A DNA stretch of 64,000 nt from assembly GCA_963720765.1 (NCBI GenBank), contig CAVRGS010000004.1, positions 124,001 to 188,000 on the forward strand, given 5' to 3'. Under the pieces are notes generated by a model. That model worked only from the letters and a program-made list of their open reading frames with translations, had not been told where the DNA came from and did no database searches. Within the stretch, counting starts at the first letter, position 1, and every line of letters begins with the position of its first letter. Source of the stretch: DASUAS01 sp963720765. Its GTDB lineage: Bacteria > Actinomycetota > Acidimicrobiia > IMCC26256 > DASPTH01. The position numbers and the translations under genes are program-made. Shown here piece by piece: positions 52,935 to 60,292 of this stretch.

Positions 52935-52997
52935 GGCGTCCCGACGCGTCCTGACGGTTCGGGGTGCCGCGACCGAGATTCGGACACCCGACCCCGC

Positions 52998-53170
52998 TAC
53001 CCTCGTCGTGCACGACCGGGGCGGTTGACGCGGGCAGCGGAAATGTGCGAGAGCGGTCAAGCTCACCGGGCGAAGTGCCGAATCCAGCGGGGCAAGCAGG
53101 TGCCCGTCCGCGGGGACGACGCCTGTCGGAGATGGGCGGAACCATTCACCCCCAGTCCTGGAGGACGTCC
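52998..53170 (+). promoter_or_regulatory. structured leader candidate upstream of a lipoprotein/DUF1906 operon
   Basis: A -10-like TACCCT (52998-53003) would place the transcription start near 53010, leaving a leader of about 160 bases. The leader contains GCCGAATCC (53081-53089), a complementary CCCGTCCGCGGGGACG stretch, CGGAG and GGCGGAACC (about 53137-53145). GCCGAAUCC, CGGAG and GGAACC elements occur in ydaO-type (c-di-AMP) riboswitches, which often control cell-wall hydrolase genes. The GGGGUGAAUC element is not in place on this strand, so the assignment is weak. Confidence 0.3.
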
Positions 53171-53755
53171 GTGTTGCGAAGGATCGCCAGTGCCGCCGTC
53201 GCCGGCGCGGCCCTGCTCGCCGCGTTCGGGTGCGGTGGTGTCGGGAACGACGCCGGCGTCAGCGCCGGAACCCGTGATCGCACGATCGCACCCGCAGCCG
53301 ACCCGAGCGCGGTCGACTCCTCGTCGACCGTGGGGGCGAACGGTCTCCGCACCGTCACGTACGCCGGCGTGCAGTTCGACGTGCCCGGCGACTGGCCGGT
53401 CCACGACCTCGCCGCCGACCCGTCGACGTGCGTGCGGTTCGACGTGCACGCCGTCTATCTCGGCCACCCCGGCGCCGACATGAACTGCCCGGCCGGGCTC
53501 GTGGGACGCGCCGATGCGGTCCTGGTGCAGCCGACCGAGGGTGAGCGTCATCGTGGCAGTCAGGGCAGTGACGGCACGAGCGATGCCGCGGCCGCGACGG
53601 CCAGCGGCCTCGCGGTGCAGGTCGCCACCGACAGCGCCGTCGCGAGCGAGGTCGCCGCCGACGTGCCGAGCGCAGGCGTGAGCGTCACGCTCACGTACCA
53701 GGACTCCGACGCCACCGCGCAGCAGATCCTCCAGTCGTTCCGGGCGGCGTCGTGA
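53171..53755 (+). CDS. putative secreted lipoprotein
   Basis: GTG 53171 (GAGGAC upstream) gives 194 residues. The signal VLRRIASAAVAGAALLAAFGC ends in a lipobox-like AFGC followed by GGVGNDAG. The mature part is about 170 residues and contains VTYAGVQFDVPGDWPVHDLAADPSTCVRFDVH. It is unassigned to a family. The stop overlaps the GTG of the next gene (GTGA). Confidence 0.65.
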   Translation: MLRRIASAAVAGAALLAAFGCGGVGNDAGVSAGTRDRTIAPAADPSAVDSSSTVGANGLRTVTYAGVQFDVPGDWPVHDLAADPSTCVRFDVHAVYLGHPGADMNCPAGLVGRADAVLVQPTEGERHRGSQGSDGTSDAAAATASGLAVQVATDSAVASEVAADVPSAGVSVTLTYQDSDATAQQILQSFRAAS

Positions 53756-54585
53756 CCCGCCTCGTGCGTCACCTCAGGAGCAAGGTCGCGTTGGTTGCCG
53801 TCGCGCTCGGTGGCCGCCGCCCTGCTGAGTGCGTGCCTCCCACCGCGCCGGCGCCGGCACCGACCCCTCCGCCGCCCGCGTACACCAAGGGCTTCGACGC
53901 CTGTGCCGCACCGACCGTGACGACGATGAGCAAGTGGAAGGCGTCGTCGCCGTACGACAAGATCGGTGTCTACCTCGGCGGGGCGAACCGTGCCTGCGCG
54001 CAGCCGAACCTCACGCCGTCGTGGGTGTCGAGCGTCTGGGCGCAGGGTTGGAAGCTGCTCCCGATCTGGGTCGGCCCGCAGGCGTCGTGCACGACGCTCG
54101 GCAGCGCCACGAAGCTGTCGTCCGACGGCTTCACGGCCTTCCTGCAGGGGATCAACGAAGCGCAGGCCGCCGCCGATGCGGCGCAGAACCTCGGGCTCGG
54201 GTGGTTGGCGGCCATCTACTACGACATGGAGGGTTACGCGCGCGGCGGTGCGTGCAGTGCATCGGTGCAGGGCTTCGCCGACGGGTGGGTGCGTCAACTC
54301 AACACGCGTGGCTACCTCGCAGGTATGTACAGCAGCTTGTGCTCGGGCATCCTCGACGCCGCGGCGTCGGCGAACGACACGACCAAGGTGCCGCTCAACG
54401 CGGTGTGGATCGCGGCGTGGAACAACTCACCGAGCATCTACGGGTTCGGTTCGCCGTGCCCGTTGTCGGACGCGATCTGGAGCGACCACCAGCGGGTGCA
54501 CCAATACGCCGGCGGCCACAACGAGTCGTACGGTGGGGTCACCATCAACATCGACAGCAACGCCGTCGACGGACCGACCGGCTAG
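53752..54585 (+). CDS. DUF1906 glycoside-hydrolase-like exported protein
   Basis: A 277-residue frame from GTG 53752. From about residue 45 the DUF1906 fold is clear: KGFDACAAPTVTTMSKWKA, KIGVYLGGANRACAQPNLTPSWVSSVWAQGWKLLPIWVGPQA, GLGWLAAIYYDMEGYA and RGYLAGMYSSLCSG. Relatives such as Rv2525c are exported cell-wall proteins. The N-terminus as read (VALGGRRPAECVPP) is not a signal peptide. The adjacent frame between about 53807 and 53845 reads VAAALLSACLPP, a classic lipobox, so a pair of compensating indels is likely and the protein is probably a lipoprotein. Confidence 0.78.
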   Translation: MTRLVRHLRSKVALVAVALGGRRPAECVPPTAPAPAPTPPPPAYTKGFDACAAPTVTTMSKWKASSPYDKIGVYLGGANRACAQPNLTPSWVSSVWAQGWKLLPIWVGPQASCTTLGSATKLSSDGFTAFLQGINEAQAAADAAQNLGLGWLAAIYYDMEGYARGGACSASVQGFADGWVRQLNTRGYLAGMYSSLCSGILDAAASANDTTKVPLNAVWIAAWNNSPSIYGFGSPCPLSDAIWSDHQRVHQYAGGHNESYGGVTINIDSNAVDGPTG

Positions 54586-54631
54586 TCACAGCCGATCCGC
54601 GTTCCCGGATCGGTACGATTGAGGTCCCTTC

Positions 54632-54705
54632 GGGGACGTAGCTCAGCTGGCTAGAGCACCTGCTTTGCAAGCAGGGGGTCGTGGGTTCGAGTCCCATCGT
54701 CTCCA
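54632..54705 (+). tRNA. tRNA-Ala (anticodon TGC)
   Basis: A 74-base cloverleaf. Acceptor GGGGACG pairs with CGTCTCC and includes the G3-U70 identity pair of tRNA-Ala; the discriminator is A. The anticodon stem CCTGC/GCAGG carries the loop TTTGCAA, and the T arm is GTGGGTTCGAGTCCCAT. CCA is not encoded. The -10-like TACGAT lies at 54614-54619, 13 bases before the gene. Confidence 0.97.
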
Positions 54706-54780
54706 CCGCCCGCCGCACTTCGGATCGTCCGTGCTCAGCGCCGGTCAAGGCGGCTCGGATTGGGCCGTAGGATTCCTGCG

Positions 54781-56592
54781 ATGGACGCCATGGAGGCGAT
54801 GGAGGCGCCGCGCAACCGGCACGCGCTCAAGACCGTACGGCTCGCAGTGTCCCTCGTCTGGGCATCCGGCCGGGCACTCTTCCTGCTCATCGTCGCGTCG
54901 ACGATCGTCACGGGCGCCGCGATCGCCGGACAGCTCCTGGTCGGGCGCACCCTCCTCGACCTGATCGCAGGGAAGAACGTCGACGCCGGAGATCTCGCGC
55001 CCTACCTCGTCGCGCTCGGCGTGCTGCTGATGGTCTCGGCGCTGAGCCAGGCTGGCGCCACCGAGCTGAAGATCCCACTCAGCGAACACCTGGCGCGTCA
55101 CACGATGAACGAGCTGCTCGACGTCGCCACCGAGGTCAACCTCGAGGCGTATGAAGGCGCCAACTTCCACGACCGACTCGAACGGGCGCGGTTCGCGGCG
55201 ACCGGTCAGTCGTCGGCCGTCGTGTTCGGGCTCGTCACCGTCGTGTCGACGCTCGTCGTTGCCGTGGGTGTCGTCGGCGTGCTCCTCAGCGTCGCCCCGA
55301 TCCTGGTGCCCATCGCCGTTCTCGGTTACGTGCCGATCGCTTACGTCAACGTGCGCAACAACCGTGCCACTTACCAGATGGAGTTCGATCTCACCGAGCT
55401 TCAACGCGAGCGCATGTACCTCGAGTACCTGATGACCAATCGCGTCGACGCCAAAGAAATCCGCTCCTACGGAATCGTCCCGACCTTGCGTGGATGGCAC
55501 GCCGACATCTGGGACACCCGCCTCGAGCGGCTGCATTCCCTTGCGCGCAAGCGTTTGACACTGACGACCGTCGGATCGTTCGTCACCACTGCCGCTCTGG
55601 TGGCAACGCTCTCGTTCGCGCTCATCCTCGCCGCTCGTGGGTCGATCAGCATCGGCGACGCCGCCGTGGCCATCGTCGGCCTCCAACAACTCAGCGGCCG
55701 GTTGCAGGCCGCCGGCAGCGCCTTCGCCAACATCCACCAGGGCGTGACGTTCCTGCGTGACTTCGAGCGGTTCCACGCCACGCTGCCCGTGATCCGGGAG
55801 CAGCGACCGACGGGCGTCCCGCCCTCGCCGCCCACGGTGCTCACCGTCCACGAGCTCGGCTACAGCTACCCCGGTGCGTCGACAGACGCGTTGGCCTCTG
55901 TGAGCTTCGAGCTGAAGCGAGGGCAGATCATGGCGGTGGTGGGCGCCAACGGGTCGGGCAAGTCCACCCTTTCGAAGCTGCTGTGCGGGCTGCTCCCGCC
56001 GACACGCGGGACAGTGTGCTGGGACGGGGTCGACTTGGCGGCCTGCGATCCCGACCTGGTGCGGGCTGAGATCGCCCCCGTGTTCCAGGACTTCGCGAAT
56101 TTCTGGTTCACGATCCGCCAAGCCATCGGGCTCGGCGCAGTGGAGCGGATGGGTGACGAGGTGAGCATCCTCCGTGCGGCGGAGCAGGCTGGGATGGGTG
56201 AGGTGCTCGCCCTCAACGAAACCGGGCTCGACACCCGCCTGGGCAAGATGTTCTCGGGCGGAACCGACCTCTCGGTCGGGCAGTGGCAGCGTCTGGCCAT
56301 CGCTCGGGCATTGTTTCGAGACGCCCCGTTCGTGATCCTCGACGAGCCTTCGGCGTCACTCGATCCGAAGGCGGAAGCAGACCTGTTCGACCTCCTCCAG
56401 TCGTTGTGCGACGATCGGATCGTGGTCTTCGTGTCGCACCGATTCGCCACCGTCCGCACCGCAGACGTGGTCCTGGTCATGGACCAGGGAGCCGTGGTGG
56501 AGATGGGAACGCACGACGAGCTCATGGATGCCGCCGGGCTCTATCGCGACCTGTTCACGCTTCAGGCCGAACGTTACGGTTTCGCCCGCTGA
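54781..56592 (+). CDS. ABC transporter, fused membrane and ATPase domains (lasso exporter D-type)
   Basis: A 603-residue half-transporter. Five to six membrane helices lie in residues 18-320. The ATPase domain (from about 365) has Walker A GANGSGKST (388-396), signature LSVGQWQRLAIARAL (from 497) and Walker B FVILDEPSASLD, with H-loop VSHRFATV. This is the type that exports RiPPs and confers self-immunity in lasso-peptide clusters. It is the first gene of the cluster, starting 75 bases after tRNA-Ala; the nucleotidyltransferase follows immediately. Confidence 0.88.
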   Translation: MDAMEAMEAPRNRHALKTVRLAVSLVWASGRALFLLIVASTIVTGAAIAGQLLVGRTLLDLIAGKNVDAGDLAPYLVALGVLLMVSALSQAGATELKIPLSEHLARHTMNELLDVATEVNLEAYEGANFHDRLERARFAATGQSSAVVFGLVTVVSTLVVAVGVVGVLLSVAPILVPIAVLGYVPIAYVNVRNNRATYQMEFDLTELQRERMYLEYLMTNRVDAKEIRSYGIVPTLRGWHADIWDTRLERLHSLARKRLTLTTVGSFVTTAALVATLSFALILAARGSISIGDAAVAIVGLQQLSGRLQAAGSAFANIHQGVTFLRDFERFHATLPVIREQRPTGVPPSPPTVLTVHELGYSYPGASTDALASVSFELKRGQIMAVVGANGSGKSTLSKLLCGLLPPTRGTVCWDGVDLAACDPDLVRAEIAPVFQDFANFWFTIRQAIGLGAVERMGDEVSILRAAEQAGMGEVLALNETGLDTRLGKMFSGGTDLSVGQWQRLAIARALFRDAPFVILDEPSASLDPKAEADLFDLLQSLCDDRIVVFVSHRFATVRTADVVLVMDQGAVVEMGTHDELMDAAGLYRDLFTLQAERYGFAR

Positions 56593-56595
56593 GTG

Positions 56596-57759
56596 ATGGA
56601 CCACCACTCGAGGCGCTCATCGGCGTGCACAGCGAGGTCGGGGGAGGAGGCCTCGCGCTTCTTCGATCCGGAGCTGGCGACGCTTCCGAGCTGCGTCGAC
56701 CTCCTCAGAGTGCTCGTCGGCGGTGAGGACCCCCCAGTGCCCATCCGAATCGCGGCACAGCACGAAGAGCTCCTGCTCGCCCGCTTCGCGTATCACCGTC
56801 TGCTGCCGCAGCTGCGATGGGCAATCGCCGGCGACCGATTCGAGACGACCGCCAGACTGGCCGAACGGGTCGAGACGTTCTCCACCCGGCTGGCGCTGAA
56901 CGGACTGCAGCTCGAGGGGATGCTGCTCGCCGTCTCGCAGCTCTTTGGCGACGCGGGCGTCGAGTTCCTCGTGCTCAAGGGAGTCGCGACCGGGCGGCTC
57001 GACTACCCACAACCCGGGTGGCGCCAGGCGGCCGACGTCGACGTGCTGGTGCGTGTGGCGGACGTCGAGCGAGCCGGACGGGCGTTGGCCTCAGGAGGTT
57101 TTCTCCGACCAGACGCCACATCGACCCTGATGGACAAAGGTGAGACGTGGCGGGCTCCGGCCGGGGTGTCACTGGACCTCCACACTCGCCCACACACTGC
57201 GGGTCGATCCCTGAGTGAGGACTGGTGGGACCGCAGCGATGTGTTCGTCATCGGAGGTCGCGAGTTCCGAGCGCTCGATCGCGGCGGACGCATGGCTCAC
57301 GCGGCGAGCCACTTCGCCCTGTCCTATCCCAACCACCGGATCTTCTCGTCGCTCCTCGATCTCGTCACGATCAGTCGCCTTGCCTCTGCCGCCGAGCGAG
57401 ACCGCGCCGAGCAGTTCCTCGCCGCCCTCGGCGTGCGCGACATCGTGCATCGGATCACGAGGAGGGGTTCCAGACTCCTGGACGATCCCGGCATCGTGCT
57501 CGGCTCGCCCCAGTCGCGTCCGCTCGACCTTGCGTTGCGACGAGCGTACGACCGACCGGATCTCGACAAGCTGAGTCTGAAACTGGCGAAGACACTCGGG
57601 ATGCCCGCGGCGAGCAAGCGGCGGGTGCTGCGCAACTGGGTCGCGCCCTCGCAGGACTTCCTGGCCCTGGGCGGCTACTCGTCGCGCTGGGACCGCCTTG
57701 CGCAGGTGGTGTCCCGGCAGTGGGACAAGACACAGGCACGACGCCCGCCGAGCTCGTGA
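56596..57759 (+). CDS. nucleotidyltransferase family protein of the lasso-peptide cluster
   Basis: A 387-residue protein; GTG 56593 is an alternative start. It has the NTP_transf_5 pattern, with GVEFLVLKGVATGRLDYPQPGWRQAADVDVLVRVADVERAGRALASGGF carrying the metal-binding DxD. Members occur in lasso and other RiPP clusters with HPr-kinase-like enzymes; in the pseudomycoidin system such a protein adds sugar units to a phosphorylated C-terminal Ser. A tailoring role here is inferred from the cluster. It ends at a strong bidirectional terminator facing the precursor gene. Confidence 0.82.
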   Translation: MDHHSRRSSACTARSGEEASRFFDPELATLPSCVDLLRVLVGGEDPPVPIRIAAQHEELLLARFAYHRLLPQLRWAIAGDRFETTARLAERVETFSTRLALNGLQLEGMLLAVSQLFGDAGVEFLVLKGVATGRLDYPQPGWRQAADVDVLVRVADVERAGRALASGGFLRPDATSTLMDKGETWRAPAGVSLDLHTRPHTAGRSLSEDWWDRSDVFVIGGREFRALDRGGRMAHAASHFALSYPNHRIFSSLLDLVTISRLASAAERDRAEQFLAALGVRDIVHRITRRGSRLLDDPGIVLGSPQSRPLDLALRRAYDRPDLDKLSLKLAKTLGMPAASKRRVLRNWVAPSQDFLALGGYSSRWDRLAQVVSRQWDKTQARRPPSS

Positions 57760-57762
57760 CGC

Positions 57763-57797
57763 GACGTGGACCCCGGCGAGACACCGGGGCCCACGTC
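57763..57797. terminator. bidirectional terminator between nucleotidyltransferase and lasso precursor
   Basis: Arms GACGTGG-A-CCCCGG and CCGGGG-C-CCACGTC form a 13-bp stem with one A-C mismatch and a 7-base loop. A T-rich stretch (TCTTCGGTTTT) follows on the plus strand. It would end transcripts from both sides. Confidence 0.75.
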
Positions 57798-57820
57798 TCT
57801 TCGGTTTTGGAAATGGTTCC

Positions 57821-57943
57821 TTAGGACGTCGAGGGGGGCGTGCCTTGGCCGCCGCCGTCGAATCCGAAGAACTCCTTGAGGCCCTCGGTGAACTCGGCCA
57901 CCGAGCCGAGTTCCGCGATGGCGGGAGTCTCGTAGTTGTTCAT
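57821..57943 (-). CDS. lasso peptide precursor (A gene)
   Basis: A 40-residue peptide with a strong GGGAGGTGA ribosome site; the ATG overlaps the cyclase stop (ATGA). The leader is MNNYETPAIAELGSVAEFTE and carries the Y-xx-P-x-I/L ... G ... F-T-x signature bound by PqqD-type leader-binding proteins, with Thr at position -2. The predicted core is GLKEFFGFDGGGQGTPPSTS: Gly1 with Asp9 for a 9-residue macrolactam ring, and C-terminal Ser20. Expected monoisotopic mass of the cyclised core, added by hand, is about 1966.9 Da, or 2046.9 with one phosphate. The ring-tail region is Gly-rich and has no obvious bulky plug residue. Leader and ring assignments follow known lasso rules; nothing has been tested. 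Confidence 0.85.
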   Translation of the reverse strand: MNNYETPAIAELGSVAEFTEGLKEFFGFDGGGQGTPPSTS

Positions 57944-59361
57944 CTGGTCACCTCCCGGGAAGAGTTGTCTGCACGTGCTGTTTCCTTGGCAAACTGCTCC
58001 ACGTCACCCCAGCGATGTGCGACCTCAACTGCCCCGCACCCTCTGTGGTTTCCGCCCGCAGCGTGGCGTGAGTATTGCACGCTGCCACGCTCCGCGCAAC
58101 CCGGATGCCGCGCTGAGCGTTCACCGAGGGTGAGGTTTGTACGCTTCAAGTAGGTTCGTACGATTGTTGCCGCGCGCGATGATCGCAGCGCAGCACCCTC
58201 CGTGGCAAGCCACGCAGTCTGGAGGAGCGCGGCGACGAGGAACGAGCCTTCGCCTCTCTGCCAGATCCTTCGAAGCTCGTCCGGGTCGACCAGATTCGCG
58301 TCGAGTCCTTCCCCGGTCCAACGCGCTGCGAACTCACGGGTCGGTCGCGCCAGGAAGGCGCCTCCGAAGCTTGCCTTGCTCGTCCGCGTGAGGATGGCGT
58401 CGGGCAGGAGATCGGGCACGAGCCTCCGGAGCACCGCCGCTCGATCGCCGCGCCCGAGCCACCCTCCGTCGCGGGCCAGTGCCTCCACGAAGCGAGGGTC
58501 GAGCAGCGGGCTGGTGAACCTGACCCCTCGTTGATCCGCGAAGAACTGGCGGTTGTGCGCCCACAAGGTGTCGCTGCGGGTGTGAGGAGCCATCCGAACA
58601 CTGGCCGCGAACGACAGGGGTTCTGCTGCGGCGCTCGAGCCGAGAAACCGCACGAGCGCGTCCTCGACCTCCGGCCGCAACCAGCTGAACCCCTTGTCGT
58701 GGTACCCCCGCGTGATGTGCGACGCCCGGATTCGGGTGGGTGCGAGCGCGCCTCCCGCGGACCGCAGGCGCGACCACCGGAGTGGGCGAGGCGACCGGAG
58801 GAGTGTGGTCACGGGCGCGACCCGGTGCGCGGTGACCCCCAGGACCACGTCACCGCCCTCCCCGTCGAGGAGCGAGCCTCCAGGGCTGAGGGGTTCGAGG
58901 AGAGGAATGTCGCCGTGACCCGTCGGAGGCCAGCTGACACCGTGCTCCAGGAGTCGTGGCGCCGCCAGCTCACCGATGAGGTCGAGCTCGTCGGTGAGCT
59001 CGACGCGGTGCCAGTTGTCGAGTCCGAGGTGTCGGATGACGAGCTCCTGCCACTCCAACTCCTCGGCCCCGGGCACGCCGGGGAACACCCGCGTGATCGG
59101 GATCGGTTCGGGCAGCCCGTCGCGTCGGGCGACATGGGTTGCCACGGCCAGGACCGTGGACGAGTCGCGGCCACCCGAGAACGCGACACCACACGGCGCC
59201 CGCAGGAGCGCTCTCCGGACGATCTCCTCCAGGACCTGACGGGGGTCGGCGTCGGTATGCCCCGAGTCGGACGGCTCTGGCGTTGCGTACCCGAACACGT
59301 ATCCGCAGAGCACTTCGACAGGCTGCATCACGTACAGCGGCGAGTCGCTCACTCGCGGCAT
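57940..59361 (-). CDS. asparagine-synthetase-like lasso cyclase (C-type), no glutaminase domain
   Basis: A 473-residue protein. The ATP-binding motif SGGRDSS (62-68) and later GGSLLDGEGGDVVLG are those of asparagine synthetase/lasso cyclases, which activate the ring Asp/Glu side chain as an acyl-adenylate. The usual N-terminal glutamine amidotransferase domain is absent: only 60 residues precede the motif. The conserved part ends near residue 385 (FLVAALLQTAWLATEG), and the last 85 residues look non-conserved and hydrophilic, with the candidate precursor promoter inside. An undetected frameshift in the tail is possible. The stop overlaps the precursor start codon. Confidence 0.85.
   Translation of the reverse strand: MPRVSDSPLYVMQPVEVLCGYVFGYATPEPSDSGHTDADPRQVLEEIVRRALLRAPCGVAFSGGRDSSTVLAVATHVARRDGLPEPIPITRVFPGVPGAEELEWQELVIRHLGLDNWHRVELTDELDLIGELAAPRLLEHGVSWPPTGHGDIPLLEPLSPGGSLLDGEGGDVVLGVTAHRVAPVTTLLRSPRPLRWSRLRSAGGALAPTRIRASHITRGYHDKGFSWLRPEVEDALVRFLGSSAAAEPLSFAASVRMAPHTRSDTLWAHNRQFFADQRGVRFTSPLLDPRFVEALARDGGWLGRGDRAAVLRRLVPDLLPDAILTRTSKASFGGAFLARPTREFAARWTGEGLDANLVDPDELRRIWQRGEGSFLVAALLQTAWLATEGAALRSSRAATIVRTYLKRTNLTLGERSARHPGCAERGSVQYSRHAAGGNHRGCGAVEVAHRWGDVEQFAKETARADNSSREVTR
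58071..58099 (-). promoter_or_regulatory. candidate internal promoter for the lasso precursor
   Basis: On the minus strand TTGCGC (58099-58094) and AATACT (58076-58071) are separated by exactly 17 bases, inside the 3' part of the cyclase gene. A start near 58064 would give a leader of about 120 bases to the precursor ATG. Match to consensus is only moderate. Confidence 0.35.
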
Positions 59362-59527
59362 CGTACCCGGGTCACCTCGGCGCTCGCGCGTCCCATGCGC
59401 GATGCTGCATCGAGGATCCTGCCGGTGCTGCCACGGAGCGTGACGGGATCGTCCCTCCCAGCGGATATCCTACGGGCCCGACGGGGCACCGCAGGGGTGC
59501 GCTTCGCTCCGGGACTGGATGGTGGCT

Positions 59528-59782
59528 ATGCGACTGCGTCAAGACAATCTCACGTGGCATGTTGCCGGCGACGATGTCGTGGTCCTCGACCTCGAAGGGT
59601 CCGTCTACCTCAAGGTGAACGGCACCGGCCGCGTGCTGTGGGAGGCCCTGCAGGAGCCCAGCAACGAGGAAGATCTGCAGTCCGCGTTGATCGAACGCTA
59701 CGACATCGACGCGCAGCGTGCCGCCGAGGACGTGGCGGGGTTCCTGGCGGAGCTCCGCCGACGCAAGGTGCTCGAGGACTGA
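59528..59782 (+). CDS. PqqD family leader-binding protein (lasso B1)
   Basis: ATG 59528 (MRLRQDNLTWHVAGDDVVVLDLEGSVYLKVNGTGRVLWEAL) gives 84 residues; ATG 59519 is possible. It is a typical stand-alone PqqD-type RRE that delivers the precursor leader to the B2 protease and cyclase. It starts the rightward B1-B2-kinase operon and is divergent from the cyclase, with about 160 bases between. A -10-like TATCCT lies at 59466-59471. Confidence 0.9.
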   Translation: MRLRQDNLTWHVAGDDVVVLDLEGSVYLKVNGTGRVLWEALQEPSNEEDLQSALIERYDIDAQRAAEDVAGFLAELRRRKVLED

Positions 59783-59785
59783 ATC

Positions 59786-60292
59786 GTGTTCACGTCGGCT
59801 CCCGGGCCGGAGTCCGAGCGGACGTTGGTGCGGCTCATCCTCCGCGGGCCGCTTGCGACGCTTCGCCTGCCGCTCCCAGAACTCCTCACGACGCTCCGAG
59901 CCGCAGGGCTCATCGTCGTCGTGGAACTGCTCGTGCGGTGGGTGAAGCTGCCCCGGTTGAGCCGCATGCTCGGGGTGCGGCTGAACCTCGAGCCGGCGCC
60001 CGCCGGCGTCGAACGCATCCGGGTGCGCGATCTGCCGCCCCGCGCCGCCCGGCAGGTCCGCTGCACCCGCCGGGTCGCCGACGCCTGGCCTTTCAGCCAG
60101 GGACCCTGTCTCCGGCGATCTCTGGTGGCTGGCCATCTGCTGCGCAATCTGGATCCCTCGCTCCGGCTGGGCATCGGCGGCACTGGCGACCAGCTCTTCG
60201 CGCACGCCTGGCTCGAGATCCGCGACCGGCCGCTCGAGGACGTTTCGAGCTTCAGTCGCTTCCAACAGGCGCCGATCGAACCTGCTGTATGA
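59786..60292 (+). CDS. lasso peptide leader protease B2 (transglutaminase-like)
   Basis: A 168-residue protein from GTG 59786, 4 bases after the B1 stop. The Cys-protease fold has Cys108 in FSQGPCLRRSLVAGHLLR, His140 in FAHAWLEI and Asp147 in IRDRPLE, the expected catalytic triad. It removes the leader between position -1 and the core Gly. The stop overlaps the kinase ATG (ATGA). Confidence 0.9.
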   Translation: MFTSAPGPESERTLVRLILRGPLATLRLPLPELLTTLRAAGLIVVVELLVRWVKLPRLSRMLGVRLNLEPAPAGVERIRVRDLPPRAARQVRCTRRVADAWPFSQGPCLRRSLVAGHLLRNLDPSLRLGIGGTGDQLFAHAWLEIRDRPLEDVSSFSRFQQAPIEPAV

